NCBI RefSeq assembly: GCF_027497195.1
Contig: NZ_CP114905.1
Span: forward strand, 6,273,001-6,337,000
DNA: 64,000 nucleotides
Direction: 5' to 3'
DNA from: Streptomyces sp. WMMC500
Lineage (GTDB): Bacteria; Actinomycetota; Actinomycetes; Streptomycetales; Streptomycetaceae
The notes beneath the pieces are model-generated. The model saw only the letters and a list, made by a program, of their open reading frames with translations, was not told the origin of the DNA and searched no databases. Positions within the stretch are counted from its first letter, which is position 1; every line of letters begins with the position of its first letter. Below are positions 55,008-64,000 of this stretch, piece after piece. Position numbers and translations under genes: made by a program.

Positions 55008-56846
55008 GTGGCGACCTCGGACGTACGGCCTGACCTGCTGAACGCACTCTCCGCCCTCCGCGAGTGCGTCGCCGCCGCGCGCTTTCCGCTCCCCCTGCCC
55101 GGGGCGGACGGAGCGCGGCGGAGCAGGGCGGAACTGCTGGCCCAGCTCGACGACTACCTGGTGCCCCGGCTGGACCGGCCGGACGCGCCGCTGCTCGCGG
55201 TGGTCGGCGGATCGACGGGGGCGGGGAAGTCCACGCTGGTCAACTCGCTCGTCGGCAGATGCGTCAGCGAGTCCGGCGTGTTGCGGCCCACGACCCGCAT
55301 GCCCGTGCTCGTCTGCCACCCCGACGACCAGTCCTGGTTCGCCGGGCAGCGGGTCCTGCCGCGGCTGACGCGGGTGTGGATGCCGCGCCAGGACGGCGCG
55401 CACGGGCGTGTCGAGGCGTATGAGTCGTACGGCGCGTACGAGGCCCAGGAGATCGCGGAGCCGTACGGGGACGGCGGTCTGTCCGGTGCGGCGTACGGGG
55501 CGAGCAGGGGTGCCTCCGGGGCGTACGGCGTGCGTGATCCGTACGGCACCCGGGACGGCCTGGCGCCGGACGGACTGATGCCGGACGGTCCGGTGCGCGG
55601 TGGTCCGGCGCGACGCGGTCCGGTGCGGGGGCCCGCGACCTTCGGCGAGGGCGGTGGCGGGCCCGACGGGACCCTGCTGCGGATCGAGGTCGACGAGAAC
55701 ATGCCGAGCGGCCTCGCCCTCCTCGACGCCCCCGACATCGACTCCCTCGCCGGGCACGCCCGCGAGCTGGCCGCCGAGCTGGTGTGCGCCGCGGACGTGT
55801 GGGTGCTGGTGACGACCGCCTCGCGGTACGCCGACGCGGTGCCCTGGCACCTGCTGCGTACGGCGAAGGAGTACGACGTCAGCCTGGTCACCGTGCTCGA
55901 CCGCGTGCCGCACCAGGTCGCCGGCGAGATCTCCCTGCAGTACGCGACGCTGCTGCGCAGGGCCGGGCTCGGCGACGTGCCGCGCTTCACCGTCCCCGAA
56001 CTCCCCGAGTCCGCCGGCGGCGGCAGCGGGCTGCTGCCCGCCACGGCGGTGCAGCAGTTGCGCGACTGGCTCGCCCACCGCGCCCGGGACCCGCGGGCCC
56101 GCGCGGACGCGGCCGTGCGGACCGCGAACGGCGTGCTCGCGTCGCTGCGTTCCCGGGTCACGTCGCTGGCCGGGGCGTGCGCCGCGCAGCACGCGGCGGC
56201 GACGCGGATGACGCACCGCGTGGAGCGGGCGTACGAGGAGGCCGCGGAGCAGGCGCACGCCGACCTCGTCGGGGGCACCGCGTTCGGCGGCGACGCCCTC
56301 GCGCACTACCGCAACCGTGCCCTCACCGGCACCTCCGCCGCCCTCCTCGACGCCCTGACCGGCAGCGTCGCCGCCGTCCTGTACTGCGCCGTGGCCGCCG
56401 CCGACGAACGGTTCGCCGCCGAGCTGCGCCGCGAGCCGGCCGCGGCGGCGGTGCCCTTCGGCGAGGCGGGCGCGGGGGCGCAGGAGCGGGTGGGCGTGCT
56501 CGTACGGCGCTGGCAGCGCTGCCTGGAGGAACTGGCCGACGAGGCGTTGCGGGCGGCGGAGCCGCCGGCGGACGCGGAGCCGGAGGAGGTCGCTGCGCTG
56601 CTGGCGGTGGCGCTGCTCGGCGGCGCGAACGGGCAGGGCGCGGCGGACGAACTGGCCGCGCTGCTGGGCGCGAAGGGCGGGTTGCGGCTGCGGAGCCGGG
56701 GCGGGCGGCTGCTCGGCACGTACTTCGACCGGGTGCTCGACGGAGAGCGGGATCGCCGGCTGGCGGCGGTCGAAGCCCTGGAGGCGCAGTCGGGTCAGCA
56801 GGCTCAGTTGATCGCGGCCATGTCAGTGCTGCAGCGGGAGAAGTGA
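55008..56846 (+). CDS. dynamin-like GTPase, probable DynA
   Basis: A 612-residue GTPase. The P-loop '[22 protein letters not shown]' is at about residues 62-83, switch region '[15 protein letters not shown]', G3 '[13 protein letters not shown]', and G4-like '[14 protein letters not shown]'. Between G2 and G3 lies an insert rich in Tyr-Gly repeats (about 135-225: '[11 protein letters not shown]', '[15 protein letters not shown]'). No membrane helix is evident. In Streptomyces two such genes in tandem encode DynA and DynB, which stabilise FtsZ rings during sporulation septation; the tandem arrangement fits. The next gene overlaps by GTGA. Confidence 0.78.
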   Translation: MATSDVRPDLLNALSALRECVAAARFPLPLPGADGARRSRAELLAQLDDYLVPRLDRPDAPLLAVVGGSTGAGKSTLVNSLVGRCVSESGVLRPTTRMPVLVCHPDDQSWFAGQRVLPRLTRVWMPRQDGAHGRVEAYESYGAYEAQEIAEPYGDGGLSGAAYGASRGASGAYGVRDPYGTRDGLAPDGLMPDGPVRGGPARRGPVRGPATFGEGGGGPDGTLLRIEVDENMPSGLALLDAPDIDSLAGHARELAAELVCAADVWVLVTTASRYADAVPWHLLRTAKEYDVSLVTVLDRVPHQVAGEISLQYATLLRRAGLGDVPRFTVPELPESAGGGSGLLPATAVQQLRDWLAHRARDPRARADAAVRTANGVLASLRSRVTSLAGACAAQHAAATRMTHRVERAYEEAAEQAHADLVGGTAFGGDALAHYRNRALTGTSAALLDALTGSVAAVLYCAVAAADERFAAELRREPAAAAVPFGEAGAGAQERVGVLVRRWQRCLEELADEALRAAEPPADAEPEEVAALLAVALLGGANGQGAADELAALLGAKGGLRLRSRGGRLLGTYFDRVLDGERDRRLAAVEALEAQSGQQAQLIAAMSVLQREK

Positions 56847-59518
56847 CGGGAGAGGTGGGCGAGGTGCGCGCGGAGGAGACGCCGGGACGCGGCGAGTCGG
56901 CGGAGGTTCCGCTTCCGATTGGGGAGGCGGCGGAGCGGGTGACGGCGGTCGGCAGGGCGGACGGGGTGGGCGAGGTGGCCGAGTTTCATGGGGTCGCGGG
57001 GGAGATCGGGGAGGGAGAACCGGCCGGACTCGGCGGAGACGGGGCCGAGGGGACGCTGCTCGGTGCGGCCTCGGCTTCGGTGCCCGCGCCCGCCGGGATG
57101 TGGGACGACGGGCTGATCGCGCGGCGCGCGGCGCGCTGGGGCGAGCGGCGGGGGCTGCGGCAGGCGGTAGGGGCGGAGGGCGGTGCGGGGGTCGGCGCGG
57201 GGGTCGGCGCATCCGTGCCGGGAGCGGAGGGCGACGGGGAGCCGGAGGACGGGGGTGCCGATCCCGCCGGCCGCGCGGTGGCGACCGCCTCGGGGGACGG
57301 GGTGGAGGCCGCGAACCGGGTGGATGCGGGGGACGGCGTGGACGCGGGGTGCGGGGTGGACGCGGAGGGCGGTTCGGGCGCTGGTGTGGGTGCTGGTGCT
57401 GGTGCCGCGGTCGGTGCCGGTGCCGGCGCCGGTGCGGAGTGCATGGCTCGGGCGGATGACGGCGGGCGAGAGGGCGGTGTCGCGGAGATGGGTGCGGACG
57501 GCGGGCCGGACGGAGCGGCGGCGCGGGTGCCGGAACCGCCGGGTGACGCGGCGGGGTCGGGTGGCCTCGGTGATGGCGCGGGCGCGGGCGCCGGCTCCGG
57601 TGCGGGGCCGGGTGACGACGCCTTCGGCGACGGCACGGCCCCCGCGGCGGGCCCGGTCGGCGGGGACTCCGTGGACGCCGGTGGGCGCGGTGGTGGCTAC
57701 GGCGGTGACGCTCACGTGCCGGTTGCCGCGGAGCGGGGTCGCGGCGGGGCCGGTGCGGAGTACGGGGCGGACGCGGGGGTGCCGGGAGGATCCGTACCGC
57801 GTGCCGAAGGCCCTCTGCGCGGGCGGCTCGACGCGCTGCGCGAACTCGTCGGCCTCTCCCGTACGCGCCTCGACGGGCGCACGCTCGCCGAGGCCGGCCG
57901 CGTACTCGACGAGGCCGCCGACCGGCAGCGGCTCTCTCTCGACCACGCCGTCGTCGCCATCGCGGGCGCCACCGGCAGCGGCAAGTCCAGCCTCTTCAAC
58001 GCTCTCGCCGGCGCGCCCCTCTCCGACGTCGGCGTGCGCAGGCCCACCACCTCCCTGCCCACCGCGTGCGCCTGGCGCGGCGCCCGCGACCACGTGCCGA
58101 CCCTGCTCCTCGAACGCCTCGGGCTCCCGCCGCGCGCCGCCCGGCCGCTCCGCGACGACCTGGGACTGCGCGGGCTCGTCCTCGTCGACCTGCCCGACCA
58201 CGACTCTGCGGTGGAGGAGCACCGCCGGCAGGTGGAGGAACTGCTGCGCCGGGTGGACGCGGTGATCTGGGTGGTCGACCCGGAGAAGTACGCGGACGCG
58301 GCGCTGCACGAGCGCTACCTCCAACCGCTGGCCGGCTACGCCGAGGTGATGTTCGTCGTCCTCAACCAGGTCGACCGGCTGCCCGCGAACGCCGTCGGGC
58401 AGGTGCTCGACGACCTGCGCCGGCTTCTCGACGAGGACGGCCTCGCGCTCGGCGAGCACGGCGAGCCCGGCGCGTGCGTGCTGGCGCTGTCCGCGCTCAC
58501 CGGCGAGGGCGTGGGCGATCTGCGTGCGGAGCTGGTGTCGTTCGTCGCGGAGCGCCGCGCGGCCGAGCTCCGGCTGACCGCGGACGTGGACGAGGCGACG
58601 GCGCGGCTGCGCGAGGTGTACGTCGGTGCGGGCGGCGGGGCCGGGCTGGACGAGCGGATCAGGGCCGAGTTCGAGGACCGGCTCGCGGAGGCGGTGGGGG
58701 CGGCGGCCACGGGGCAGGCGGCGGAGCAGTTGTGGCTGCGGGAGGCGGAACAGGCGTGCGGGGCACGGCTGGTGGAGCTGTGGCGGCGCTGGCGGGCGGG
58801 GGCCGCCGGCGGCTTCGCCGACGTCGCGGCGGACCGGCCGCCCGCGGACGTGAGCGCGCTGATGCCGGACCCGCGGGACGGCGACCAGGGGCTGGTCCCG
58901 GCGCGGGCGGTGGTGGAGCAGGCCGTACGGACCGTCGCCGACGAGGCGGGCGCCGGGTTGCCGGCGCCGTGGGCGAAGGCGGTGCGCGAGGCGGGGGTGC
59001 GCGGTGCGGAGGGGCTCGCGGACGGGCTGACGCGGCAGTCGGCGGACCCGGGAGCGGGCACGCGGGCGCCGGAGGAGTCCGGCGCCGACGAGCCGGCCGT
59101 GGCCGGTCCGGGGGTCCCCGGGCCCGGTGCGGGCGACGGGGTCCGGCCGGGCGGTGTGCCGCGGCCGCGGTGGTGGTCGGTCGTGGGCGCGGTGCAGCGC
59201 GGGCTGCTCGGCGTGCAGGCGCTGGCCGTGCTGTGGCTGGTCGCGGCGGTGTTCGGCGGCACCGGCGTGCCGTGGCCGCTGCCGCTGACCCTCGCGGCGG
59301 TGTCCGCCGCGGCCGGCCCCGGGCTGGCGCTGGCCTGCCGGTTCGCGGCCCGCGGGCCGGCCCGGCGGTACGGCGAGGAGGCGGAGCGCCGGCTGCGCGA
59401 GTCGGCGGCGGCGCGGGGGCGGGCGCGGGTGCTGGAGCCGATGGCGGCGGAACTGCTGCGCTACCGCGAGGTGCGGGAGCAGTACGCCGCGGCGGTGGGC
59501 GGCGGCACACGTCCCTGA
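56843..59518 (+). CDS. dynamin-like GTPase with long disordered N-terminus, probable DynB
   Basis: An 891-residue protein. Residues 1-325 are a low-complexity Gly/Ala/Asp/Glu region with short tandem runs ('[19 protein letters not shown]', '[15 protein letters not shown]'). The GTPase domain follows: P-loop '[20 protein letters not shown]' near 370, switch '[12 protein letters not shown]', G3 '[11 protein letters not shown]', G4 'VLNQVDRLP'. Two adjacent membrane helices lie near 783-835 ('[17 protein letters not shown]', '[20 protein letters not shown]'). Membrane anchoring plus tandem position suggests DynB. The start GTG 56843 overlaps the previous stop; GTGs at 56855 and 56864 are alternatives. 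Confidence 0.75.
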   Translation: MTGEVGEVRAEETPGRGESAEVPLPIGEAAERVTAVGRADGVGEVAEFHGVAGEIGEGEPAGLGGDGAEGTLLGAASASVPAPAGMWDDGLIARRAARWGERRGLRQAVGAEGGAGVGAGVGASVPGAEGDGEPEDGGADPAGRAVATASGDGVEAANRVDAGDGVDAGCGVDAEGGSGAGVGAGAGAAVGAGAGAGAECMARADDGGREGGVAEMGADGGPDGAAARVPEPPGDAAGSGGLGDGAGAGAGSGAGPGDDAFGDGTAPAAGPVGGDSVDAGGRGGGYGGDAHVPVAAERGRGGAGAEYGADAGVPGGSVPRAEGPLRGRLDALRELVGLSRTRLDGRTLAEAGRVLDEAADRQRLSLDHAVVAIAGATGSGKSSLFNALAGAPLSDVGVRRPTTSLPTACAWRGARDHVPTLLLERLGLPPRAARPLRDDLGLRGLVLVDLPDHDSAVEEHRRQVEELLRRVDAVIWVVDPEKYADAALHERYLQPLAGYAEVMFVVLNQVDRLPANAVGQVLDDLRRLLDEDGLALGEHGEPGACVLALSALTGEGVGDLRAELVSFVAERRAAELRLTADVDEATARLREVYVGAGGGAGLDERIRAEFEDRLAEAVGAAATGQAAEQLWLREAEQACGARLVELWRRWRAGAAGGFADVAADRPPADVSALMPDPRDGDQGLVPARAVVEQAVRTVADEAGAGLPAPWAKAVREAGVRGAEGLADGLTRQSADPGAGTRAPEESGADEPAVAGPGVPGPGAGDGVRPGGVPRPRWWSVVGAVQRGLLGVQALAVLWLVAAVFGGTGVPWPLPLTLAAVSAAAGPGLALACRFAARGPARRYGEEAERRLRESAAARGRARVLEPMAAELLRYREVREQYAAAVGGGTRP

Positions 59519-59637
59519 CCTGCTGGGACGCCGCCGGTGCCGGAGTTATCCACAGGGGTCGCGCGTTCGGCGCCGGGCGGGCAGCATGGGAGATCGGCGG
59601 GCAGGTGAAGTGCCCGGACGGGGGAGGTGCGTTGGAG

Positions 59638-60138
59638 ATGAACGAGACGATGGTGACCGTGGTGGGGAACGCCGCGACGAGCGCGGACTACCGCACGACG
59701 CAGTCGGGGGTGGCGGCGGTGCGGTTCCGCCTGGCGGCCACGGCGCGGCGGTTCGACCAGGCGAGCGGTAGCTGGACCGATGCGTACACGAACTTCTTCA
59801 CGGTCTGGGCCTGGCGCCAGTTGGCGGACAACGTGGCGGCTTCCGTGGCCATCGGCGAACCGCTGCTGGTGCGGGGCCGGTTGCGGGTCAGGGAGTACGA
59901 GAAGGACGGCGTGCGCTGCACGGACCCGACGATCGACGCGACCGCGGTGGGGCACGACCTCGGCTGGGGCACGGCGGCCTTCCGCCGGGTGTCGCGCGTG
60001 CGGCAGCCCTTCGCGGACCCGTCCGGCACGGACCTGGCCGTCGCGGTACGGGACGCCCTGGCACCGGCGTCGGAGAACGGGGTTCCGGGTACGGCGGAAG
60101 CAGAGCGCCGACCGGTGCTGACACCGGACCCGGGCTGA
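59638..60138 (+). CDS. single-stranded DNA-binding protein (SsbB-like)
   Basis: A 166-residue OB-fold protein: 'MVTVVGNAATSADYRTTQSGVAAVRFRLAATARRFDQASGSW', 'TNFFTVWAWRQLADNVAASVAIGEPLLVRGRLRVREYEKDG'. The C-terminus lacks the acidic 'DDIPF' tip of housekeeping SSB, as expected for the SsbB paralogue, which acts in chromosome segregation during sporulation in S. coelicolor. ATG 59638 has GGAGG 10 bases upstream; TTG 59632 is an alternative. It is downstream of the dynamin pair by 119 bp, again fitting sporulation. Confidence 0.88.
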   Translation: MNETMVTVVGNAATSADYRTTQSGVAAVRFRLAATARRFDQASGSWTDAYTNFFTVWAWRQLADNVAASVAIGEPLLVRGRLRVREYEKDGVRCTDPTIDATAVGHDLGWGTAAFRRVSRVRQPFADPSGTDLAVAVRDALAPASENGVPGTAEAERRPVLTPDPG

Positions 60139-60200
60139 CGCGGAACGCCGTCGGGCCGGCCAGGAACCGGAACCGGGCGGCCCCCGGACCGGCCCCCGGG

Positions 60201-60240
60201 CGGCCCAAGGCGGCCCAAGGCGGCCCAAGGCGGCCCGGGG
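60201..60240. repeat. tandem 10-bp repeats (CGGCCCAAGG)
   Basis: Three exact copies (60201, 60211, 60221) and a fourth variant (60231-60240, CGGCCCGGGG), beginning 62 bp after the ssb stop. It resembles in unit length the ACTGGAATCG triplet at 14320. Confidence 0.9.
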
Positions 60241-60578
60241 CAGCCCGAGGCGGGCCGGGTCGGGCCCGGGAACCGTCGCCGGCCCGCGGCTCACGTGGCC
60301 GCCGGCGGGCCTGGCGTTGGCCGCGCGGTGACAGTTCCGAGACGATCAGTTCGAGTGGGGCGCGAGAACTTCTGCCGGTCCGCTGGGGTCTGCCCGAAAT
60401 AGTCGTTGCCCCATGTAACGATTGCGTTCTAAAACCCCGTTCCCTTGGGGCATTTGAGGTTCGCGGGACGAGGGGAGTCCATAGGATTCCGAGCGGCTCG
60501 TCGAGCCCGGAGCGAAGGCGTTCTTACGGCGGGGGCAATCCGAGCCTTGACCAACCCGCCCGGAGGGGATTTTCGACC
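60241..60578 (+). other. long intergenic leader of the surface-protein gene
   Basis: No coding sequence is seen. Inverted repeats include TGCCCCA (about 60409-60415) with TGGGGCA (about 60455), flanking an AT-rich stretch, and GGCTCGTCGAGCC at about 60502-60514. The AT-rich part (60395-60440) likely holds the promoter, which would give an mRNA leader of about 130 nt with structure. It does not match the c-di-AMP (ydaO) consensus that I know. Confidence 0.35.
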
Positions 60579-61991
60579 ATGACTTCTGTTCGGAGGCCGT
60601 CACATCGGCGGTCTGCTCGGCTCACCGCGGCAGTGCTGGCCGCGGGCCTGGCCACCGCCGGTGCGATAGCCGGCGCCGGCCCCGCGGCGGCGCAGGACGT
60701 GCCGCCCGCCAACGGCGCCACCGCCACCCTGGGCGGGCTCACGATCAAGGACACCGCGATCGTCCACGGCGACGGCGGTGCCACGGAGATGGGTGCCGGT
60801 CTGTTCGAGATGGCCGTCGACCAGGGCGGCACCATCCAGACCTACTGCATCGACTTCGGCAACCCCACCCAGCCGGAGGCCAAGTACCAGGAGGTGCCCT
60901 GGAGCTCCTCCTCGCTGCAGAACAACCCCGACGCGGGGAAGATCAACTGGATTCTGCAGAACTCCTACCCGCAGGTGGACGACCTCTCCGCGCTCGCGCA
61001 GAAGGCCGGTGCGGGTGAGCTGACCGAGAACACCGCGGCGGCCGGCACCCAGATCGCGATCTGGCGCTTCTCCGACAAGGTGAACGTCGAGGCCAAGGAC
61101 CCCGAGGCGGAGAAGCTGGCCGACTACCTCGAGGCCGGTGCCCAGGCCATCGAGGAGCCCGCGCCCTCGCTGAACCTCGGTCCGACGGCGGTCTCCGGCA
61201 AGTCCGGTGAGAAGCTCGGCCCGGTGACGGTGAACACCGACGCCGCCAGCGCCAACCTCTCGCTGTCGCCGGAGGCGGAGTCCGCCGGCGTCAAGGTCGT
61301 GGACGCCAACGGCGAGGCCCTGACCAGCGCCGCCGACGGTGCCGAGGTCTTCCTCGACGTGCCCGCCGGTACCCCCGACGGCTCGGCGACCCTGACCGCC
61401 GAGGCCACCACGCAGGTCCCGGTCGGCCGTGCCTTCGCCGGCGTCGGTGAGCACGCGAAGAGCCAGACCCAGATCCTGGCCGGCTCCAGCGACACCACCG
61501 TCACCGCGCAGGCCACCGCCACGTGGGCGAGCAAGGGTCCGATCCCGGCCCTGTCCGCGGACAAGAACTGCGCCAAGGGCGGCGTGGACGTGACCGCCGA
61601 GAACAAGGGCGACCAGCCCTTCTCCTTCGAGCTGGCGGGCGAGTCCCACACCGTGGCGCCGGGCGAGTCCAAGACCGTGCTGGTCGAGGTCGCCGAGGAC
61701 CAGGCCTACGAGATCACCATCAACGGTGACAACGGCTTCAGCGAGAAGTTCACCGGCGTGCTCGACTGCGAGACCGCGGGCAACGACACTCCGGCCCCGA
61801 GCGAGCCGAGCCCGGCCTCCGCCGGCGGCTCCGCCGGCGGTGACGACTCCGACGACGGCGAGGACCTGGCGAACACCGGTGGCAGCAGCGCCACCCCGGT
61901 GATCGCGGGCGTGGCCATCGGCCTGGTCGTGGTCGGCGGTGCGACCGTCTTCCTGCTCCGCCGCCGCGGCAGCAGCGCCGACGCCGCCTGA
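60579..61991 (+). CDS. thioester-domain (TQXA) surface protein with class-E sortase signal
   Basis: A 470-residue cell-wall protein. After the signal peptide comes a thioester domain: Cys90 in 'QTYCIDFGNP' and Gln158 in 'AAGTQIAIWRFSD' form the predicted internal Cys-Gln thioester, which can bond covalently to surfaces. Ig-like or linker regions follow to about 400. The sorting signal is LANTG (430-434), then a hydrophobic helix ('TPVIAGVAIGLVVVGGATVFLL') and 'RRRG'. LAxTG is the motif of Streptomyces SrtE sortases. GGAGGGG precedes ATG 60579. It is probably displayed on aerial or vegetative hyphae. Confidence 0.9.
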   Translation: MTSVRRPSHRRSARLTAAVLAAGLATAGAIAGAGPAAAQDVPPANGATATLGGLTIKDTAIVHGDGGATEMGAGLFEMAVDQGGTIQTYCIDFGNPTQPEAKYQEVPWSSSSLQNNPDAGKINWILQNSYPQVDDLSALAQKAGAGELTENTAAAGTQIAIWRFSDKVNVEAKDPEAEKLADYLEAGAQAIEEPAPSLNLGPTAVSGKSGEKLGPVTVNTDAASANLSLSPEAESAGVKVVDANGEALTSAADGAEVFLDVPAGTPDGSATLTAEATTQVPVGRAFAGVGEHAKSQTQILAGSSDTTVTAQATATWASKGPIPALSADKNCAKGGVDVTAENKGDQPFSFELAGESHTVAPGESKTVLVEVAEDQAYEITINGDNGFSEKFTGVLDCETAGNDTPAPSEPSPASAGGSAGGDDSDDGEDLANTGGSSATPVIAGVAIGLVVVGGATVFLLRRRGSSADAA

Positions 61992-62086
61992 CGACGGCCC
62001 TCCGGCCGGCACCGGGAAGCGCGTAGCCGCGCCGAACGGTACCGGCCGGCGGACGTCGGCCGACGGCTGACGCTCTGCACGACACA

Positions 62087-62114
62087 GGGGCCGGGTCCTT
62101 CGGGACCCGGCCCC
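62087..62114 (+). terminator. strong hairpin terminator with TTCG tetraloop
   Basis: A 12-bp perfect GC stem (62087-62098 with 62103-62114) closed by TTCG, 96 bp after the surface-protein stop. The following 62115-62507 is very GC-rich and shows no gene, only the ettA promoter region. Confidence 0.9.
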
Positions 62115-62507
62115 TTCGCGTACCCGCGAGGCGGCTCCGCCGGCGCCGAAGGCCGCCTGGCACAGCACGACGCACGAGGTGGCCCCGGTAGGCCGCAGGC
62201 GGCGCCGCCCACGGCCCGCCCGCGCGGCGCGCGTACGGCCCGCGCCCGGGCCCGGCCGGCGTCCGCGCCGTGCGCGCCGGCGCCCGCGCCGAGAGCCGGC
62301 TCCGCGGCCCGTACCGCCTCCGCTCTGCGGCCCGTGCGTCTCCGCCCGGCGCGCTCCGTGCCTCGCCCGCCCGGTGGCCCGCGTTCCCCCGTCCCTCCGC
62401 GTCCCGCCCCGTCCCGCGCCGTCCCCGCCGGGGGCGTTTTCGTGCGAGGCGGCGCGTGCGGCAAGATGGGTGCATCTGCCCACCTCGGATCTGCCGGACG
62501 GTTTCTC

Positions 62508-64000
<1,493 letters not shown>

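Noticed and set aside
60400..60578. A c-di-AMP (ydaO) riboswitch upstream of the surface-protein gene
   Set aside because: A GGGGGCAATCC stretch is suggestive, but the conserved downstream core (CAGCTAACC-like) of ydaO elements is absent.

Overview
This is a high-GC actinobacterial chromosome segment, almost certainly Streptomyces or a close relative. Third codon positions are nearly all G/C, GTG and TTG starts are common, and several starts sit directly at a predicted transcription start. Typical Streptomyces families are present: a SARP regulator, a class-E sortase substrate with an LAxTG signal, a DUF6907-type protein, two dynamin-like GTPases beside an ssb gene, and polyphosphate glucokinase. 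No phage genes, transposases, CRISPR arrays or rRNA genes were seen. There is one tRNA (Arg, anticodon TCT) and one candidate small RNA beside it.

Layout. 0-4.3 kb: the 3' end of citrate synthase, an orphan Crp-like site, copZ behind a CsoR-like box, a TetR repressor with an operator, a small HTH protein and mmsA. 4.5-12.9 kb: VWA lipoprotein, PucR regulator, DedA protein, KimA-type potassium importer, secreted Gly-rich membrane protein, cupin. 13.1-19.5 kb: polysaccharide deacetylase, site-2 protease, panD, a divergent YceI/MarR pair, a secreted M28 aminopeptidase and ppgK. 19.5-27.5 kb: BCCT transporter, MMPL transporter, two-component pair, an S1 protease-like protein with Thr in place of the catalytic Ser, and a dehalogenase-like hydrolase. 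27.5-35.1 kb: a SARP regulator, then seven minus-strand genes (flavodoxin, CGNR regulator, and an operon of HAD dehalogenase, aminotransferase, MmgE/PrpD and PPOX-like protein). 35.3-39.6 kb: polysaccharide degradation (GH26 mannanase, GH30 with a ricin-type lectin domain). 39.8-43.8 kb: UvrA paralogue, AraC/VOC pair, DUF6907-like coiled-coil protein.

44-54.6 kb is the most accessory part. A translationally coupled pair (44014-47417) looks like the aspartate N-oxygenase and nitrosuccinate lyase of the CreE/CreD nitrite-forming pathway, standing without any diazotising partner. A second set, 49.2-53.8 kb, combines a 53-residue Pro-rich peptide gene, an ABC exporter, a cis-prenyltransferase and an MpaB-type oxygenase fused to EF-hands. 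It could be an undescribed peptide or prenyl-lipid pathway. It is followed by a NUDIX gene remnant and tRNA-Arg.

54.6-64 kb returns to core functions: the tRNA, a candidate small RNA with three hairpins and a U6 tract, two dynamin-like GTPases (probably DynA/DynB of sporulation septation), ssb, a thioester-domain surface protein anchored by sortase, and the start of ettA. All calls come from reading the sequence; no database search was run.
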